Both the position numbers and the translations under genes were made by a program. From NCBI GenBank assembly GCA_021647265.1, contig JAKIVA010000010.1:1-64000 (forward strand): a stretch of DNA of 64,000 nucleotides. Direction: 5' to 3'. Below, one piece after another: positions 33,491 to 42,586 of the stretch (position 1 is the first letter of the stretch; each line of letters begins with the position of its first letter). The notes beneath the pieces are model-generated. The model was not told the origin of the DNA and ran no database searches. It saw only the letters and a list, made by a program, of their open reading frames with translations. Origin of the DNA: Lutibacter sp. Its GTDB lineage: Bacteria; Bacteroidota; Bacteroidia; Flavobacteriales; Flavobacteriaceae.

Positions 33491-36340
33491 ATGCCTAAAA
33501 ATAAAAACATAAAATCTATTTTAATAATTGGATCGGGTCCAATTATTATCGGTCAAGCTTGTGAATTTGATTATGCAGGATCTCAAGCAATTAGATCTTT
33601 AAAAGAAGAAGGAATTGAAGTGACTTTAATCAATTCAAATCCGGCAACAATTATGACAGATCCTTCGCTGGCAGATAATGTTTATTTAAAACCATTAACA
33701 ACAAAATCTATTATTGAGATTTTAAAAACACATCCAAATATCGATGCGGTTTTACCAACAATGGGAGGGCAAACAGCATTAAATTTATGTATAGAAGCCG
33801 ATGATAAAGGTATTTGGAAAGATTTTAATGTTGAGCTTATAGGAGTTGATATTGATGCAATTAATATTACTGAAGACCGTGAGCAATTTCGAAAATTAAT
33901 GATTGAAATTGGTATTGGTCAAGCACCCTCAACAATTGCTAATTCGTTTCTAAAAGGAAAAGAAATTGCACAAGAGTACGGGTTTCCATTAGTGATACGG
34001 CCTTCATTTACATTAGGAGGATTTGGAGCCTCCATAGTGTATGATAAGGAAAGTTTTGATGATTTATTAAGTAGAGGTTTAGAAGCTTCCCCAATTCATG
34101 AGGTAATTATAGATAAAGCGTTGTTGGGTTGGAAAGAATTTGAATTGGAATTATTGCGTGATAAAAATGATAATGTAGTTATTATTTGTACCATTGAAAA
34201 TATGGATCCAATGGGAATTCATACAGGAGATTCAATTACAGTAGCTCCTGCTATGACTTTAAGTGATGCTACTTATCAAAGAATGCGTGATATGGCCATT
34301 CATATGATGCGTTCAATAGGAGATTTTGCAGGAGGTTGTAATGTACAATTTGCTGTAAGCCCTGATGAAAAAGAAGATATTATTGCCATTGAAATAAATC
34401 CACGAGTTTCACGTTCATCTGCGTTAGCCTCAAAGGCAACAGGTTATCCAATTGCAAAAGTAGCTGCAAAGTTAGCACTAGGTTATCATTTAGATGAGTT
34501 AAAGAATCAAATAACCAAAACAACATCAGCTTTATTTGAACCAACATTAGATTATGTAATTGTTAAAATTCCACGTTGGAATTTTGATAAGTTTGAAGGT
34601 TCTGATAGAACGCTAGGTTTACAAATGAAATCGGTTGGTGAAGTGATGGGAATTGGGCGCTCTTTTCAAGAAGCACTTCACAAAGCTACTCAATCATTAG
34701 AAATAAGACGTAACGGATTGGGTGCTGATGGTAAAGGAGAGACGAATTACGATAAAATTATTCAAAAATTAACGTATGCAAGCTGGGATCGCGTTTTTGT
34801 TATTTATGATGCTATTCAAATGGGAATTCCGTTGAGTAGAGTTCATGAAATAACAAAAATTGATATGTGGTTTTTAAAGCAATATGAAGAATTACTTGCT
34901 TTAGAAAATAAAATTTCAACATACAAATTGGAAGAATTAAACTATGAATTATTATTGGAAGCAAAACAAAAAGGTTTTGCTGATAGGCAAATAGCACATA
35001 TGTTGGGCTGTTGGGAAAGTGAAGTGCATGCAAAGAGAATAAAACTAGGTATTAATAGGGTTTTTAAATTGGTTGATACCTGTGCGGCAGAATTTGATGC
35101 ACAAACACCTTATTATTATTCTACTTTTGAAAATAAGATGATTACCTCTGAAGCAAGTTGTGCAGATAATGAAAGTGTTGTTTCTAATAAGAGAAAAGTA
35201 GTTGTTTTAGGGTCCGGCCCTAATAGAATAGGACAAGGAATTGAATTTGATTATTGCTGCGTTCATGGAGTTTTAGCAGCAAAAGAATTGGGCTATGAAA
35301 CTATAATGATTAATTGTAACCCAGAAACAGTTTCAACAGATTTTGATACTGCTGATAAACTGTATTTTGAGCCTGTTTTTTGGGAACATATTTACGATAT
35401 TATTAAACACGAAAAACCAGAAGGAGTTATTGTTCAATTAGGAGGTCAAACAGCTTTAAAACTAGCTGAAAAATTAGATAAATGGGGTGTCAAAATTATT
35501 GGTACTAGCTTTGAAGCCCTAGATTTAGCAGAAGATAGAAAGCGTTTTTCAGAATTGTTGGTAGATTTAAATATCCCATTTCCAAAATATGGAACAGCAA
35601 CTACCGCAGATGAAGCTTCTGCAATTGCAGATAATTTAGATTTCCCAATTTTAGTACGTCCTTCTTATGTACTGGGAGGTCAAGGTATGAAAATTGTAAT
35701 TAATAAAGAAGAACTAGAAAAGCACGTAGTAGGTTTATGGAGTAAGATGCCAAACAATGTTTTATTGTTAGATCACTATCTAGATGGCGCTATTGAAGCT
35801 GAAGCTGATGCAATTTGTGATGGTGATGATGTTTATATTATTGGCATTATGGAACATATTGAACCTTGTGGCGTACACTCAGGTGATTCAAATGCAACAT
35901 TACCACCATTTAATTTAGGTGAGTTTGTTATGCAGCAAATAAAAGATCATACTAAAAAAATAGCATTGGCTTTAAAAACAGTTGGATTGATTAATATTCA
36001 ATTTGCTATTAAAGATGATATTGTGTATATTATTGAAGCAAATCCACGAGCTTCACGTACGGTACCTTTTATTTCAAAGGCATACCAAGAACCGTATGTT
36101 AATTATGCTACAAAAATAATGTTAGGGGATAATAAAATCAAAGATTTTAAATTTAATCCAAGGTTAGAAGGTTTCGCTATTAAACAACCAGTGTTTTCAT
36201 TTAACAAGTTTCCTAATGTTGACAAAAAATTAGGTCCTGAGATGAAATCTACAGGAGAGAGTATCTTATTTATTGATAGTTTAAAAGATGATCAATTTTA
36301 CGAGTTGTATTCTCGTAGAAAAATGTATTTAAATAAATAA
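33491..36340 (+). CDS. carB: Carbamoyl-phosphate synthase large subunit lacking the allosteric domain
   Basis: A 949-residue ATP-grasp enzyme that makes carbamoyl phosphate for pyrimidine and arginine synthesis. Two homologous carbamoyl phosphate synthase halves are visible: SILIIGSGPIIIGQACEFDYAGSQA (N-half), a second VVVLGSGPNRIGQGIEFDYCCVH (from about 568), and paired GG(F/Q)G ATP-grasp loops (LGGFGASI and LGGQGMKI). The protein ends shortly after LGPEMKSTGESILFID, where E. coli CarB continues for about 120 residues as the MGS-like UMP/ornithine-binding domain; that domain is absent. The stop is genuine in sequence, with no downstream continuation in any frame. carA is not in this window. 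Confidence 0.93.
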   Translation: MPKNKNIKSILIIGSGPIIIGQACEFDYAGSQAIRSLKEEGIEVTLINSNPATIMTDPSLADNVYLKPLTTKSIIEILKTHPNIDAVLPTMGGQTALNLCIEADDKGIWKDFNVELIGVDIDAINITEDREQFRKLMIEIGIGQAPSTIANSFLKGKEIAQEYGFPLVIRPSFTLGGFGASIVYDKESFDDLLSRGLEASPIHEVIIDKALLGWKEFELELLRDKNDNVVIICTIENMDPMGIHTGDSITVAPAMTLSDATYQRMRDMAIHMMRSIGDFAGGCNVQFAVSPDEKEDIIAIEINPRVSRSSALASKATGYPIAKVAAKLALGYHLDELKNQITKTTSALFEPTLDYVIVKIPRWNFDKFEGSDRTLGLQMKSVGEVMGIGRSFQEALHKATQSLEIRRNGLGADGKGETNYDKIIQKLTYASWDRVFVIYDAIQMGIPLSRVHEITKIDMWFLKQYEELLALENKISTYKLEELNYELLLEAKQKGFADRQIAHMLGCWESEVHAKRIKLGINRVFKLVDTCAAEFDAQTPYYYSTFENKMITSEASCADNESVVSNKRKVVVLGSGPNRIGQGIEFDYCCVHGVLAAKELGYETIMINCNPETVSTDFDTADKLYFEPVFWEHIYDIIKHEKPEGVIVQLGGQTALKLAEKLDKWGVKIIGTSFEALDLAEDRKRFSELLVDLNIPFPKYGTATTADEASAIADNLDFPILVRPSYVLGGQGMKIVINKEELEKHVVGLWSKMPNNVLLLDHYLDGAIEAEADAICDGDDVYIIGIMEHIEPCGVHSGDSNATLPPFNLGEFVMQQIKDHTKKIALALKTVGLINIQFAIKDDIVYIIEANPRASRTVPFISKAYQEPYVNYATKIMLGDNKIKDFKFNPRLEGFAIKQPVFSFNKFPNVDKKLGPEMKSTGESILFIDSLKDDQFYELYSRRKMYLNK

Positions 36341-36403
36341 TTGATAAGCTCAAATTAACTTTTTAAGTTGGCATAATATTAATGTTTTAAAGACCGTTTA
36401 AGT

Positions 36404-36745
36404 TTATTCTGGGAGTCCGCCTATTTGCCAATCTTTAATCGCTTTAATTTGTGTTGAAGATAATGAACCGTTTAGGGGCATTGAACCATCTTCAATCCTA
36501 CCAATTAAATTTCTATTTTGAATAGCCTCTACAACATTGTTATATGATATTAAAGACATAAGTGCTCCATTTATTGGAGGACTTGCATGACAACCACTAC
36601 AATTAACATCAATAATTGCTTTAACAGTATTCGTATACGTAACATTGTTATCTTCTATAGGTAAATTGTTATCTTCATTAGTACATGAGGCGAAGAGTAA
36701 TGTTACCAATAATATTTTAAAGGGTAATTTAATAAATAGGTTCAT
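36404..36745 (-). CDS. Cytochrome c-like lipoprotein
   Basis: A 113-residue exported lipoprotein: signal peptide with lipobox LFASC (Cys21) followed by Asn/Asp-rich linker, then a small haem domain with the CSGCH binding motif at about residues 49-53 and a later GSMPLNG, where the Met is a plausible axial ligand. This is the size of a one-haem c-type cytochrome domain of the kind often attached to larger flavobacterial proteins. It converges on carB (64 bp apart) and may be a periplasmic electron carrier; its partner is unknown. Confidence 0.75.
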   Translation of the reverse strand: MNLFIKLPFKILLVTLLFASCTNEDNNLPIEDNNVTYTNTVKAIIDVNCSGCHASPPINGALMSLISYNNVVEAIQNRNLIGRIEDGSMPLNGSLSSTQIKAIKDWQIGGLPE

Positions 36746-37179
36746 TATAATTTGATTTTTTAGTTAGGGTGCATGTAATTATATAATCGTTTTAAATCAT
36801 AATAAATTGCTCTTATGGACTTTTTTAAATTGTAATTGTTTTTATTCATACTTTGAACAGTCATATTAATTTTTAAATTATTTGTACGGGATATAGAAGA
36901 TTTACAAGTCTTTTTTTCTAGTAAAATATACACTGTTGTTTTTTTATTTTATTTTAATTATATCCTAATTTTCAGATTTCCAATTAATTACAGGTATTTT
37001 TTTAGAGCTATTTTATAAAATGGCAATCATAAATTTGCTGATATATATCATTATAAATATTAGTTAATTACTATAATTTTACTGGGTTAAATTGAATAAT
37101 AGAATAATAAAGATTTGTGAAATGATTCCATAGTAGCTATCCATTTTATAAATAAATATAGTTAAATACCAAAGTTAAG
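36746..37179. other. 434-bp intergenic region upstream of nifJ
   Basis: Very AT-rich; no open reading frame of note, no tRNA and no clear hairpin terminator. TAAATTTG at 37030-37037 matches the -7 consensus and could drive nifJ with a leader of about 135 nt, but no TTG box was seen at 19-20 bp upstream. Otherwise nothing recognisable. Confidence 0.4.
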
Positions 37180-40100
37180 ATGAAAGAAGAGAAAAAAAAA
37201 TTAATTTGTGATGCTAATGAAGCAGTAGCTATAATGGCACACAAAACAAATGAAGTTTGTGCAATTTATCCAATTACACCAGCATCACCTATGGGTGAGC
37301 ATGCAGAGGTTTACAGTGCAAAGGGACAACAAAACATTTGGGGTAATATTCCTCGAATAATTGAAATGCAAAGTGAAGGAGGTGCTTCAGGTGCAGTTCA
37401 TGGGTCATTACAAGGAGGAGCTGTAACCACAACTTTTACTGCATCGCAAGGATTGTTATTAATGATTCCTAACATGTATAAAATGGCGGGAGAATTATTA
37501 CCAACTGTAATTCATGTAGCTGCAAGAACAATAGCAACTCATGCCTTGTCAATTTTTGGAGACCATTCTGATGTAATGGCAACAAGATCTACTGGTTTTG
37601 CAATGCTATTTGGTGGTTCTGGACAAGAAGCTTACGATTTTGCATTAATTTCTCAAGTTGCTACTTTAAAAAGTAGAGTTCCATTTTTAAATATATTTGA
37701 TGGCTTTAGAACGTCACATGAAATTACTAAAATTGATGCTATTTCAGACGAGGTAATTTCATCAATGATGCCAGAAGATGAAGTTATAAAACATAGACAA
37801 CGCTCATTGAATCCTGATAATCCTGTTATTAGGGGTACTTCTCAAAATCCTGATGTATTCTTCCAAGCAAGAGAAGCATCAAATATTTATTATCAGAAAG
37901 TTCCTGAAATAGTTCAAGAAACAATGGATGAGTTTTACAAACAAACAGGAAGAAGATATAGTTTATTCTACTACGTGGGTCATCCTGAAGCTGAAAAAGT
38001 AATTGTTATTATGGGGTCTGGAGAAGGACCAGTTGGTGAAGCGGTAGAAGCAATGGTGGCAAATGGAGAAAAAGTAGGAGCTTTGTATGTACGTTTATAC
38101 CGCCCATTCTCAATTTATCATTTCATAAAAGAATTACCTAAAACCGTGAAAAAAGTTGCTGTTTTAGATAGAACAAAAGAACCAGGAAGTATAGGAGAAC
38201 CGTTATACTTAGATGTAGTTACTGCTTTTGTTGAAATGGGAGAAACTATGCCAACAATTGTAGGAGGTCGTTATGGACTTTCTTCAAAAGAATTTACACC
38301 AGCAATGGTAAAAGGTATTTATGATGAGTTAGAAAATAATTCACCAAAGAATCACTTTACAGTTGGTATTAATGATGATGTTACTCATACGAGTTTAGAT
38401 TATGATCCTGAATTTAAAACTACTAGAAACACATTTAATTGTATGTTTTATGGATTAGGGTCTGATGGTACTGTTGGTGCAAATAAAAATTCAATTAAAA
38501 TTATTGGTGAAACTACAGATAATTATGTGCAAGGTTATTTTGTATATGATTCTAAAAAAGCAGGAGCGCAAACAATTTCACATTTACGTTTTGGCCCAGA
38601 TCCAATAACAGCATCTTATTTAGTTGATAAAGCTAACTTTATTGCCGTACATCAATTTAATTTTATTTATAAATACGATGTTTTAGACAATATTAAAGAA
38701 GGAGGTACATTTTTGTTAAATTCACCTTATTCGAAATACAAAGTTTGGACTGAACTTCCAAGTGTTTTACAACAAAAAATTATTGATAGAAATATTGATT
38801 TTTATGTAGTTGATGCAACAAAAGTAGCACACGATGTAAACTTAGGGAAACGAACAAATACAGTACTACAAACCTGCTTCTTTGCAATTTCAGGGGTTTT
38901 ACCAAAAGATGAAGCAATTAAAAAAATTAAAGCAGCCATCGTAAAATCGTATTCTCATAAAGGAGAAAAGGTTGTTAATATGAACTTTAATGCTGTTGAT
39001 AAATCTTTAGAAAACTTAGAAAAAGTTGAATATCCTCGTCATACAACTAATAATGATGGACTCAAACCAATGATGCAAGAAGGTGCTGATGAGTTTGTAA
39101 CAGAAATTTTAGGAACTATTTTGGCAGGTAAAGGAGATTCATTGCCTGTAAGTGCATTTACCGCTGATGGTACTTTCCCTACAGGAACTACCAAATTTGA
39201 AAAACGCGGTATTGCAGATTATGTTCCTGTTTGGGATGATGAAAATTTATGTACACAATGTAATAAATGTGTAAGTATATGCCCTCATGCAGCAATTAGA
39301 GCTAAAGTAGTACCAAATGAATTGTTAGAAGGTGCCCCAGAAGGATTAAAACATGTTCCAGCAAAAGGAAGACCATTTAATGGTGAAACAGAAAGTTATA
39401 TCCTACAAGTTTCTCCTGAAGACTGTACAGGTTGTGATTTATGTGTAGAAGTTTGTCCGGCAGAGAGTAAAGAAGTAGAAGGTTTATTTGCCATAAATAT
39501 GTCTAAAAAATTAGATGTTGAAAAGGTTGAAGATGAAAATTGGGATTTCTTCATTGATTTACCCGATTATGATAGAAAAGAATTGAAAATTTCTACTGTA
39601 AAAGGATCACAGTTTTTAGAACCATTATTTGAATTTTCAGGAGCTTGTCCTGGTTGTGGAGAAACGCCATATATTAAATTAGTAACTCAGTTATATGGTG
39701 ATAATATGATGGTTGCTAACGCAACAGGTTGTTCTTCAATTTATGGAGGAAATTTACCTACAACACCTTATACAACAAATAAGTTTGGAAGAGGACCTGC
39801 TTGGGCTAATTCACTATTTGAAGACAATGCAGAATATGGTTTAGGTATGCGTTTAGCATTAACCAAAAAACAAGAAATAACTTTTGATTTATTAAAATCT
39901 TTGGAAAGTAAAATAGGAAGTACTTTAGTCAATAAAATTATTGATAATACTGAAGAAGATGAGACTCAAAAAGAAGAAAAATTAAATGATATTGAAGAAC
40001 TTAACACTATTTTAGATACAATTAACACTAAAGAAGCCAAGAAACTTAGAAACCTTTCTGAATACTTGCGTAAAAAATCGGTTTGGATATTTGGTGGTGA

Positions 40101-40710
40101 TGGTTGGGCTTATGACATAGGGTTTGGAGGATTAGACCATGTGTTAGCTTCAGGCGAAAATGTAAATATTTTGGTAATGGATACTGAAATATATTCAAAT
40201 ACAGGAGGTCAAGCATCTAAAGCAACTCAAATGGGTGCAAGTGCTAAATTTTCTATAGGAGGTAAAAAAACAGCCAAAAAAAGTTTGAGTTTGCAAGCTG
40301 TATCTTATGGAAATGTATATGTGGCTCAAATAGCAATTGGAGCTAAAGATAACCAAACGTTAAAAGCAATTCAAGAAGCTGAAGCCTATCCAGGAACATC
40401 AATAATTATTGCTTATTCACATTGTGGTGATCACGGATATGATTTAAGATATGGTGCAGAGCATCAAGTAAAAGCTGTTGAAACAGGTTATTGGCCATTG
40501 TTTAGATTTAATCCTTTAGCAGAAAAAGGAAAGAAATTTAAATTAGATTCTAAAGCTCCTTCAGCACCGTTGGAAGACTTTATGTATTCTGAAACTCGTT
40601 TTACAAGAGTTGTTAAAGATAACGCAGAAGTAGCTAAAGAATTATTAAAAGAAGCTCAAAAAAATGTTGACACTCAGTGGGAACGTTTAGAACTTTATAA
40701 AAACTTATAA
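37180..40710 (+). CDS. nifJ: Pyruvate:ferredoxin (flavodoxin) oxidoreductase
   Basis: A 1176-residue single-chain PFOR that oxidises pyruvate to acetyl-CoA and reduces ferredoxin or flavodoxin. Seen in order: domain I (PITPASPMGEHAE near residue 30), domain II and III, a 2x[4Fe-4S] ferredoxin region with CTQCNKCVSICP at about 691 and CTGCDLCVEVCP at about 749, CPGCGETPY at about 823 near the third cluster, and the TPP-binding GDGWAYDIGFGGLDHVLASGENVNILVMDTEIYSNTGGQ from about 973. Full length like E. coli YdbK. Usually associated with anaerobic or microaerobic metabolism; the regulation here is not visible. Followed by a terminator. Confidence 0.95.
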   Translation: MKEEKKKLICDANEAVAIMAHKTNEVCAIYPITPASPMGEHAEVYSAKGQQNIWGNIPRIIEMQSEGGASGAVHGSLQGGAVTTTFTASQGLLLMIPNMYKMAGELLPTVIHVAARTIATHALSIFGDHSDVMATRSTGFAMLFGGSGQEAYDFALISQVATLKSRVPFLNIFDGFRTSHEITKIDAISDEVISSMMPEDEVIKHRQRSLNPDNPVIRGTSQNPDVFFQAREASNIYYQKVPEIVQETMDEFYKQTGRRYSLFYYVGHPEAEKVIVIMGSGEGPVGEAVEAMVANGEKVGALYVRLYRPFSIYHFIKELPKTVKKVAVLDRTKEPGSIGEPLYLDVVTAFVEMGETMPTIVGGRYGLSSKEFTPAMVKGIYDELENNSPKNHFTVGINDDVTHTSLDYDPEFKTTRNTFNCMFYGLGSDGTVGANKNSIKIIGETTDNYVQGYFVYDSKKAGAQTISHLRFGPDPITASYLVDKANFIAVHQFNFIYKYDVLDNIKEGGTFLLNSPYSKYKVWTELPSVLQQKIIDRNIDFYVVDATKVAHDVNLGKRTNTVLQTCFFAISGVLPKDEAIKKIKAAIVKSYSHKGEKVVNMNFNAVDKSLENLEKVEYPRHTTNNDGLKPMMQEGADEFVTEILGTILAGKGDSLPVSAFTADGTFPTGTTKFEKRGIADYVPVWDDENLCTQCNKCVSICPHAAIRAKVVPNELLEGAPEGLKHVPAKGRPFNGETESYILQVSPEDCTGCDLCVEVCPAESKEVEGLFAINMSKKLDVEKVEDENWDFFIDLPDYDRKELKISTVKGSQFLEPLFEFSGACPGCGETPYIKLVTQLYGDNMMVANATGCSSIYGGNLPTTPYTTNKFGRGPAWANSLFEDNAEYGLGMRLALTKKQEITFDLLKSLESKIGSTLVNKIIDNTEEDETQKEEKLNDIEELNTILDTINTKEAKKLRNLSEYLRKKSVWIFGGDGWAYDIGFGGLDHVLASGENVNILVMDTEIYSNTGGQASKATQMGASAKFSIGGKKTAKKSLSLQAVSYGNVYVAQIAIGAKDNQTLKAIQEAEAYPGTSIIIAYSHCGDHGYDLRYGAEHQVKAVETGYWPLFRFNPLAEKGKKFKLDSKAPSAPLEDFMYSETRFTRVVKDNAEVAKELLKEAQKNVDTQWERLELYKNL

Positions 40711-40725
40711 TTTAGATAAATTTAG

Positions 40726-40758
40726 AAGTGCCAAGTGAAAAATACTTGGCACTTTTTT
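40726..40758 (+). terminator. Rho-independent terminator of nifJ
   Basis: Perfect 11-bp stem AAGTGCCAAGT (40726-40736) / ACTTGGCACTT (40744-40754), loop GAAAAAT, T-run to 40758. It starts 16 bp past the nifJ stop. Confidence 0.9.
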
Positions 40759-40848
40759 GTATCTTTAGTTAAAATTACAGTGAAAAAATTTACTGTATTA
40801 AATGAGTCATTTTTATTTTTTTAGAATATAAAATTAAAAAATTAACAG

Positions 40849-41223
40849 ATGAAATCACGATCAGATGCTTTTTTAAAAGAAGCGACTAAGAAACTTCAAA
40901 TTGCTAAAGAAGAAATGTTTAAACCAGCTGAAGATATTGTAAGTTATTCAGTATGTAAAAACTCACAATTTGCTATTGAGAACTTTTTAAAAGGGTTTTT
41001 AACAAAAAATAATATTAAATTACAACCAAACGAAACAATTGCTACGCTATATAGTAAATGTATTGGAATAGATACTAATTTTAAAGCAATTGAAATGAGT
41101 ACTATTGGTTGTAAAAACCATACGATAGATTCTCGCTATTGTTCTGAGATTAATACAGTAAGCGCTTGTTATGATACAGCAGATAATATTGATACTTATT
41201 TAAGAAAAAACGATATCTTATAA
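40849..41223 (+). CDS. HEPN-like domain protein (no catalytic RNase motif)
   Basis: A 124-residue all-helical protein with the HEPN-like arrangement: long N-terminal helix, then YSVCKNSQFAIENFLKGFLTKNNI, where the buried Cys/Gln and aliphatic residues resemble the second HEPN helix. The Rx4-6H catalytic motif of toxin HEPN RNases is absent. Similar small solo HEPN proteins are common in flavobacteria with unknown role. Lone gene between nifJ and the GlmU-like gene. Confidence 0.6.
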   Translation: MKSRSDAFLKEATKKLQIAKEEMFKPAEDIVSYSVCKNSQFAIENFLKGFLTKNNIKLQPNETIATLYSKCIGIDTNFKAIEMSTIGCKNHTIDSRYCSEINTVSACYDTADNIDTYLRKNDIL

Positions 41224-41241
41224 CTACATATTATTTTACAC

Positions 41242-41272
41242 TTGAGAAAGAAAAAAACTTGCTGTACCTTTG
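41242..41272 (+). promoter_or_regulatory. Promoter of the GlmU-like gene
   Basis: TTG (41242-41244), 20-bp spacer, TACCTTTG (41265-41272); 17 bp before the ATG at 41290. Good match to the Bacteroidota consensus. Confidence 0.7.
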
Positions 41273-41289
41273 TGTAAATTACAATTAAA

Positions 41290-42465
41290 ATGAATTATAT
41301 TTTATTTGATGGAACAACGCGTAATGCACTTTTACCTTTAACGTATACAAAACCAGTTGCAGATTTACGAATAGGCATACTCACCATTCGTGAGAAATGG
41401 GAAAAGCAATTGGGATATACAACATCCACACTTACTGAAGATTATTTAGAAGAAAAGTATCCAATGGTTGAAATGGAGCAAAACATTATGATAAATGCTT
41501 CTTTTTTGCCAACAAAATTATTGGTTAAACAAATTCAGGAACTAAAAGAAAATCAAGCTATCTTTAAAAATGAAGAAGTGATAGCATTTTATACAACTGA
41601 ATCTCAGGACGAGGTTGATTTTGAAAAATACAAACAAATTGAGTATACAACAGAGGTATTTCAAATTAAAAATACTTGGGATTTATTTTCATTAAACGAT
41701 AAAGCTATTAGAGAAGATTTTGAGTTGGTAACTAAAGGAAGAAAATCTCAACCAATACCTGAAGGTGTTCAATGTTTAAATAAAGAGAATATATTTATTG
41801 AGAAAGGAGCTAAAATTACCTTTTCAGTTTTAAATGCAAGTAAAGGGCCTATTTATATAGGTGAAAATACTGAGGTGATGGAGGGAAGTTTAATTAGAGG
41901 GCCGTTTAGCTTAGGAGAATATGCTGTAGTTAAAATGGGAGCTAAAATTTATGGAGCAACCACAATTGGGCCATATTGTACAGTTGGAGGAGAAGTGAAA
42001 AATGCTGTGCTAATGGCATATTCAAATAAAGGTCATGAAGGGTATTTGGGAGATTCTGTATTAGGTGAATGGTGTAATATTGGAGCCGATTCAAATAACT
42101 CTAACCTAAAAAATAACTATGCACAAGTTAGGTTATGGAATTATGAAACCGAAAGTTTTGCCAAAACAGGCTTACAATTTTGTGGCTTAATTATGGGAGA
42201 TCATTCTAAATGTGCTATTAATACAATGTTTAATACAGGAACTGTTATAGGTGTTAGTGCTAATATTTATGGAAGTAATTTTCCTAGAAATTTTATACCT
42301 TCTTTTAGTTGGGGAGGTGCTGCAGGATTTTCAACATACCAAATTAATAAAGCCAATGAAACTGCACAATTGGTAATGCAGCGAAAAAGAATAGAATTTG
42401 ATGAAAAAGAGCAGAGAATTTTAACACATATTTTTGAAATTACTAAAAAGTATAGAAATTACTAA
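41290..42465 (+). CDS. GlmU-like putative sugar nucleotidyltransferase
   Basis: A 391-residue protein. The N-terminal half is a degenerate nucleotidyltransferase-like domain (MNYILFDGTTRNALLPLTYTKPVADLRIGILTIREKW), lacking the usual GxGTR loop. From about residue 170 there is a left-handed beta-helix with hexapeptide repeats (IYIGENTEVMEGSLIRGPFSLGEYAVVKMGAKIYGATTIGPYCTVGG). It is a Bacteroidota family related to GlmU and may work in cell-envelope sugar metabolism, but the weak catalytic loop leaves the activity uncertain. Confidence 0.85.
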   Translation: MNYILFDGTTRNALLPLTYTKPVADLRIGILTIREKWEKQLGYTTSTLTEDYLEEKYPMVEMEQNIMINASFLPTKLLVKQIQELKENQAIFKNEEVIAFYTTESQDEVDFEKYKQIEYTTEVFQIKNTWDLFSLNDKAIREDFELVTKGRKSQPIPEGVQCLNKENIFIEKGAKITFSVLNASKGPIYIGENTEVMEGSLIRGPFSLGEYAVVKMGAKIYGATTIGPYCTVGGEVKNAVLMAYSNKGHEGYLGDSVLGEWCNIGADSNNSNLKNNYAQVRLWNYETESFAKTGLQFCGLIMGDHSKCAINTMFNTGTVIGVSANIYGSNFPRNFIPSFSWGGAAGFSTYQINKANETAQLVMQRKRIEFDEKEQRILTHIFEITKKYRNY

Positions 42466-42586
42466 AATATTATTTTTTGTTATTCATTTTATTACCAAGA
42501 AACAGGTTTTAATTCTTAATATCTCAATTAAATATAGCTAAACGGGTTTAATTCTGTATCTTTACCCTGTAAAACTAAGGTGTATT

